Source: CAYXSX01 sp964493095
Lineage (GTDB): Bacteria; Pseudomonadota; Alphaproteobacteria; Micavibrionales; Micavibrionaceae
Length of the DNA: 8,039 nucleotides
Assembly (NCBI GenBank): GCA_964493095.1
Contig: CAZBNG010000095.1
Location: 1-8,039, forward strand
Direction of reading: 5' to 3'
Below, piece after piece: positions 5,854 through 8,039 of the stretch. Each line of letters opens with the position of its first letter. Position 1 is the stretch's first letter. A model generated the notes under the pieces. It made no database searches and had not been told where the DNA came from. It saw nothing but the letters and a program-made list of their open reading frames with translations. A program made the translations under genes and the position numbers.

Positions 5854-6753
5854 ATGTTGAACGTTGAAAAAGTCGTTATATCTCCCCAGACCCTTGCCCT
5901 TATTTCCGAAATAGAGGCTTTCAAGGGAGAGTGGCGGGCGTTGGAAAAGCATACAACCGCTCTGCAGACGCTTGGCGATGTGGCAGGCTTCGGTCAAAAA
6001 TTCAAAGAGGTAATCAAGCCCTGGCAGGATAAACCGCTGAGTGAAGATATGATCCGTACGCTTCACACTATCATTACGGGCGGTAAAGAGCGCAGCGAAT
6101 ATCGTAGCCAACCCTTCCCGCTTATCGTGCAGAGGGGAGAGAAAATTATCGGCGCGCTCGACACGGCAGAGCCGCAGGATATTGCTCCGCTGATGGGAAA
6201 GCTGGTGCCGTGGGTGCAAAAGATGCTGGAGCAAAAACGCTTCCATCCGATTCTTGTCATTTCCCTCTTTATCTTTGTGTTCCTCCAGATCAGTCCGTTT
6301 GAAAAAGGAAATCACCGCCTTGCCCGTCTTTTGGTTGTGCTGCTCATGTTTAAAACCGGGTACACCTACGCGCCGTATTCATCGCTCGATCAGGTTTTTA
6401 TAGAGAAATCTCAGGACTATTACGAAGTGCTTCGCTATACCCAGCAGACACTGGAAGGTGGAAAAACAGATTGGGAGGCATGGTTGCAGTTCTTCCTCTT
6501 TGTGTTGCACGAGCAAAAAGCACACCTCTCCCGCAAGTTGGAAAAAGGGGGCGACCAGCTTTCCGATATGCCGGAACTCTCTGCACGCGTTATTTCTTTG
6601 TTCGAAGATCACAAACGCCTGTCGATGAAAGAAATCATAGAAATGACCGGGGGACGCCGCTCGACTTTAAAGTTGCGACTGGGAGAGCTGGTGGAGGGCG
6701 GATATCTCAAACGTCACGGACAGGCCCGCTCCACATGGTATGCGCGGATATAA
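5854..6753 (+). CDS. Fic-domain protein with degenerate catalytic motif and C-terminal winged helix
   Basis: Fic enzymes usually transfer AMP from ATP to a target hydroxyl. The 299 residues run: N-terminal helices with IEAFKGEWRAL (20-30); the flap region around SEYRSQPFPLIV (81-92); the Fic core helix and loop (about 131-160); GYTYAPYSSLDQV (169-181), typical of this Fic subfamily; and a winged helix (about 243-299) with MKEIIEMTGGRRSTLKLRL and the wing end RSTWYARI. The canonical motif HPFx(D/E)GNGRxxR reads SPFEKGNHRLAR at 147-158. Catalytic His is Ser147, the acidic metal ligand is Lys151 and the second motif Gly is His154, while both motif Arg residues remain. The stretch where relatives carry the inhibitory (S/T)xxxE(G/N) helix is missing between about residues 30 and 41, so the protein is shorter than relatives of about 370. 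It is intact with no frameshift, so more likely a pseudoenzyme or regulator than a dead gene. No partner antitoxin gene is adjacent. Confidence 0.85.
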   Translation: MLNVEKVVISPQTLALISEIEAFKGEWRALEKHTTALQTLGDVAGFGQKFKEVIKPWQDKPLSEDMIRTLHTIITGGKERSEYRSQPFPLIVQRGEKIIGALDTAEPQDIAPLMGKLVPWVQKMLEQKRFHPILVISLFIFVFLQISPFEKGNHRLARLLVVLLMFKTGYTYAPYSSLDQVFIEKSQDYYEVLRYTQQTLEGGKTDWEAWLQFFLFVLHEQKAHLSRKLEKGGDQLSDMPELSARVISLFEDHKRLSMKEIIEMTGGRRSTLKLRLGELVEGGYLKRHGQARSTWYARI

Positions 6754-7443
6754 TTACCGGACAAGCAGGACAGCATAAAAATGATAGCCGCTGTTGCTGT
6801 AGCAAGCGGTTTCATAGGTGCTGGGCAGAATGATTTCCGTTCCGTCACCAAATGTGCCGGTGAATTTCGTGGTTGAATAGCTTCCTCCGGAATCGGTTGG
6901 AATGCCGGAAATACCCAGTTTTGAATTAATGGCCTCGCAAACGGTTTGGGTAAGGTTGGGGAGAACAGCCAGAAGCTCTTCATTAGAAATGGTGTCGGAA
7001 TGACACCCCGTACTGCCGGCTCCGATGCCGGGAATGCATGTGTTTCCTGTGAAAAGCCATTCACTGCCGTCGTTGACATTCTGCATAGGGGATTTCCACG
7101 CTGCACCGCCGCCTGCCAGGTTAAAAATCTTATTTGTGTCTGCCAGCGGCGGTGTATGGGCATAACCGCTGACTTTCGGGTTATCAAAGCTGATGTCGTT
7201 TTCAGAGATGTTTTTACGGCGCAACTGAGATACGGCCCTTTCCAGCCGCTGCGCGTGAGAAACGATATCGGTGGCGGCAAGGTCAGCCTGGCGTTTCGTC
7301 AGGTTACTGGTACCCTCAGAGCGTATACCGCGCGCAACCGAGAAGGAAAGGGCGGCAAATAAAATCACACCGATTAGTATGAGAAAGAAGGCGTTGCCTT
7401 TTTCGTTATGGCGCTTTGCCATCTGCTTTTTATGCTTTTTCAT
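6754..7443 (-). CDS. Membrane-anchored type IV pilin-like protein
   Basis: A short basic N-terminus (MKKHKKQMAKRHNEKG) is followed by one hydrophobic helix, NAFFLILIGVILFAALSFSV, and then a long exported domain. The layout of basic leader, Gly, hydrophobic helix and globular tail is that of type IV pilins and pseudopilins, and EKG before NAFF could be a prepilin-peptidase site. The Glu usually found at mature position 5 is absent. The tail has an early helical part (SNLTKRQADLAATDIV, then LERAVSQLRR), a Gly-rich stretch, EWLFTGN, four Cys that could form disulfides, and YHFYAVLLVR at the end. I half-remember similar proteins in uncultured alphaproteobacteria, without known function. Starts at 7446, 7443, 7422 and TTG 7500 are all possible and none has a Shine-Dalgarno. 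The 7443 start overlaps the upstream gene by 14 bases, so both are probably one operon. Confidence 0.6.
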   Translation of the reverse strand: MKKHKKQMAKRHNEKGNAFFLILIGVILFAALSFSVARGIRSEGTSNLTKRQADLAATDIVSHAQRLERAVSQLRRKNISENDISFDNPKVSGYAHTPPLADTNKIFNLAGGGAAWKSPMQNVNDGSEWLFTGNTCIPGIGAGSTGCHSDTISNEELLAVLPNLTQTVCEAINSKLGISGIPTDSGGSYSTTKFTGTFGDGTEIILPSTYETACYSNSGYHFYAVLLVR

Positions 7444-8039
7444 CATCTTTGAAAATTGTCTTTTTGGCGTTAAGAGCGGCATTTTTAATGATGTCCTCAA
7501 TTTCCGGCGGAAGTTTTTTATGTTTTTCAGGAGTCTTTTCCGCCGTACTTGCTGTCGGAGTGCTCACAGCTGCCGGTATCTGATCTTCTGCTTTTGTCTT
7601 GGGGCTTTCCGGCTGCGGAGTTTCCTCTTGTTTTGTTTCCTCAATACTTTCAGGAGTAGTAAATACAGACGGAGCTGCCGGTTCTTTGTTTTCTTCCTGA
7701 ACTGGTATTTCCGGCTTAACTGCGGGTTTTGCTCCCGGTGGCGGTTCAACCGGCGTTTCAATATCGTTATCAAGTCCGTAAACTTTTATGAGCGCGGCGA
7801 TGCCTGTATCAACCTTGTTTTCGGCATGTTCGGCAATCCGGTATCCTTCGACGAGTTCCTTGATGACAGGAGATGTTTCCACGGCAACATCGGCGTTAAT
7901 CGCCGTCCATGTTTTATTGATCATGAGGTCACGCAGGGCCGTAATGGCATTGGCGTGCTTCATCAGGTTTTCATCGGTTGGCGGCAAGGCCATAAAACGT
8001 GTAACCCGCATCGCCTTGGCATGCCCGGGATCGGAATAG
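7430..8039 (-). CDS. Unidentified protein with Pro/Glu-rich tail (5' end outside window)
   Basis: I do not recognise this gene. The frame is open to the window edge: residues YSDPGHAKA precede the first Met (8011) without a stop, so the true start probably lies outside. The visible part begins with a folded-looking, mostly helical region of about 90 residues (MRVTRFMALPPTDENLMKHA, then ITALRDLM, then IKELVEGYRIAEHAENKVDT). A stretch of about 80 residues rich in Pro, Glu, Lys, Thr and Ser follows and is probably disordered. It ends in a short helix, PPEIEDIIKNAALNAKKTIF, and the charged tail KDDEKA. No signal peptide or membrane segment is visible in this part. The stop (7430-7432) lies within the start region of the pilin-like gene, so the two are probably co-transcribed. 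The tail could be a flexible linker to a partner-binding end. Confidence 0.65.
   Translation of the reverse strand, partial: YSDPGHAKAMRVTRFMALPPTDENLMKHANAITALRDLMINKTWTAINADVAVETSPVIKELVEGYRIAEHAENKVDTGIAALIKVYGLDNDIETPVEPPPGAKPAVKPEIPVQEENKEPAAPSVFTTPESIEETKQEETPQPESPKTKAEDQIPAAVSTPTASTAEKTPEKHKKLPPEIEDIIKNAALNAKKTIFKDDEKA

Noticed and set aside
5779..6315. 178-residue minus-strand frame opposite fic
   Set aside because: It lies antisense to a well-supported Fic domain, and its sequence shows no recognisable motifs.
6714..7280. 188-residue minus-strand frame overlapping the pilin-like gene
   Set aside because: It is the same strand in another frame, lacks a signal or membrane segment, and competes with a frame that has a clear anchored-protein layout.

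Overview
The window looks like chromosomal DNA of a Gram-negative, probably alphaproteobacterial, organism with mid-range GC. GyrB carries the extra domain between Toprim and the C-terminal tail that is typical of Gram-negative gyrases. ArgS has the 577-residue proteobacterial form. A periplasmic PEBP-like protein with a signal peptide implies an outer membrane. Taxonomy is inferred from how the proteins read, not from a search.

Layout, left to right. (1) 1-299: 3' end of a DMT/EamA-type permease, cut by the window edge. (2) 300-453: an AT-rich spacer with an extended -10 element and a perfect stem-loop at the predicted mRNA 5' end. (3) 454-2913: complete gyrB. (4) 2914-3474: a 561-base spacer without a credible gene. 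It holds a weak terminator, a short CTCTGTG-type repeat, a strong -10 promoter, a 138-base element with imperfect inverted ends that resembles a widespread dispersed intergenic repeat family, and a 16-base direct repeat with copies 65 bases apart. (5) 3475-4011: a secreted YbhB/YbcL-type (PEBP) protein, followed after 9 bases by argS (4021-5754), probably as one operon. (6) 5854-6753: a Fic-domain protein with a C-terminal winged helix and a degenerate catalytic motif, possibly read from a leaderless mRNA. (7) On the minus strand, running in from the right edge: the 3' part of an unidentified gene with a Pro/Glu-rich tail (7430-8039), then a membrane-anchored pilin-like protein (6754 to about 7443). 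Its stop codon directly abuts the fic stop.

Two genes are core information-processing functions (gyrase, arginyl-tRNA synthetase); the others look accessory. The most interesting object is the Fic protein. It keeps the fold, the flap and the DNA-binding tail, but has Ser where the catalytic His should be and lacks the segment that normally carries the autoinhibitory motif. That pattern suggests a pseudoenzyme or DNA-binding regulator rather than an active AMP-transferase. None of the five gene starts visible in the window has a recognisable Shine-Dalgarno sequence.
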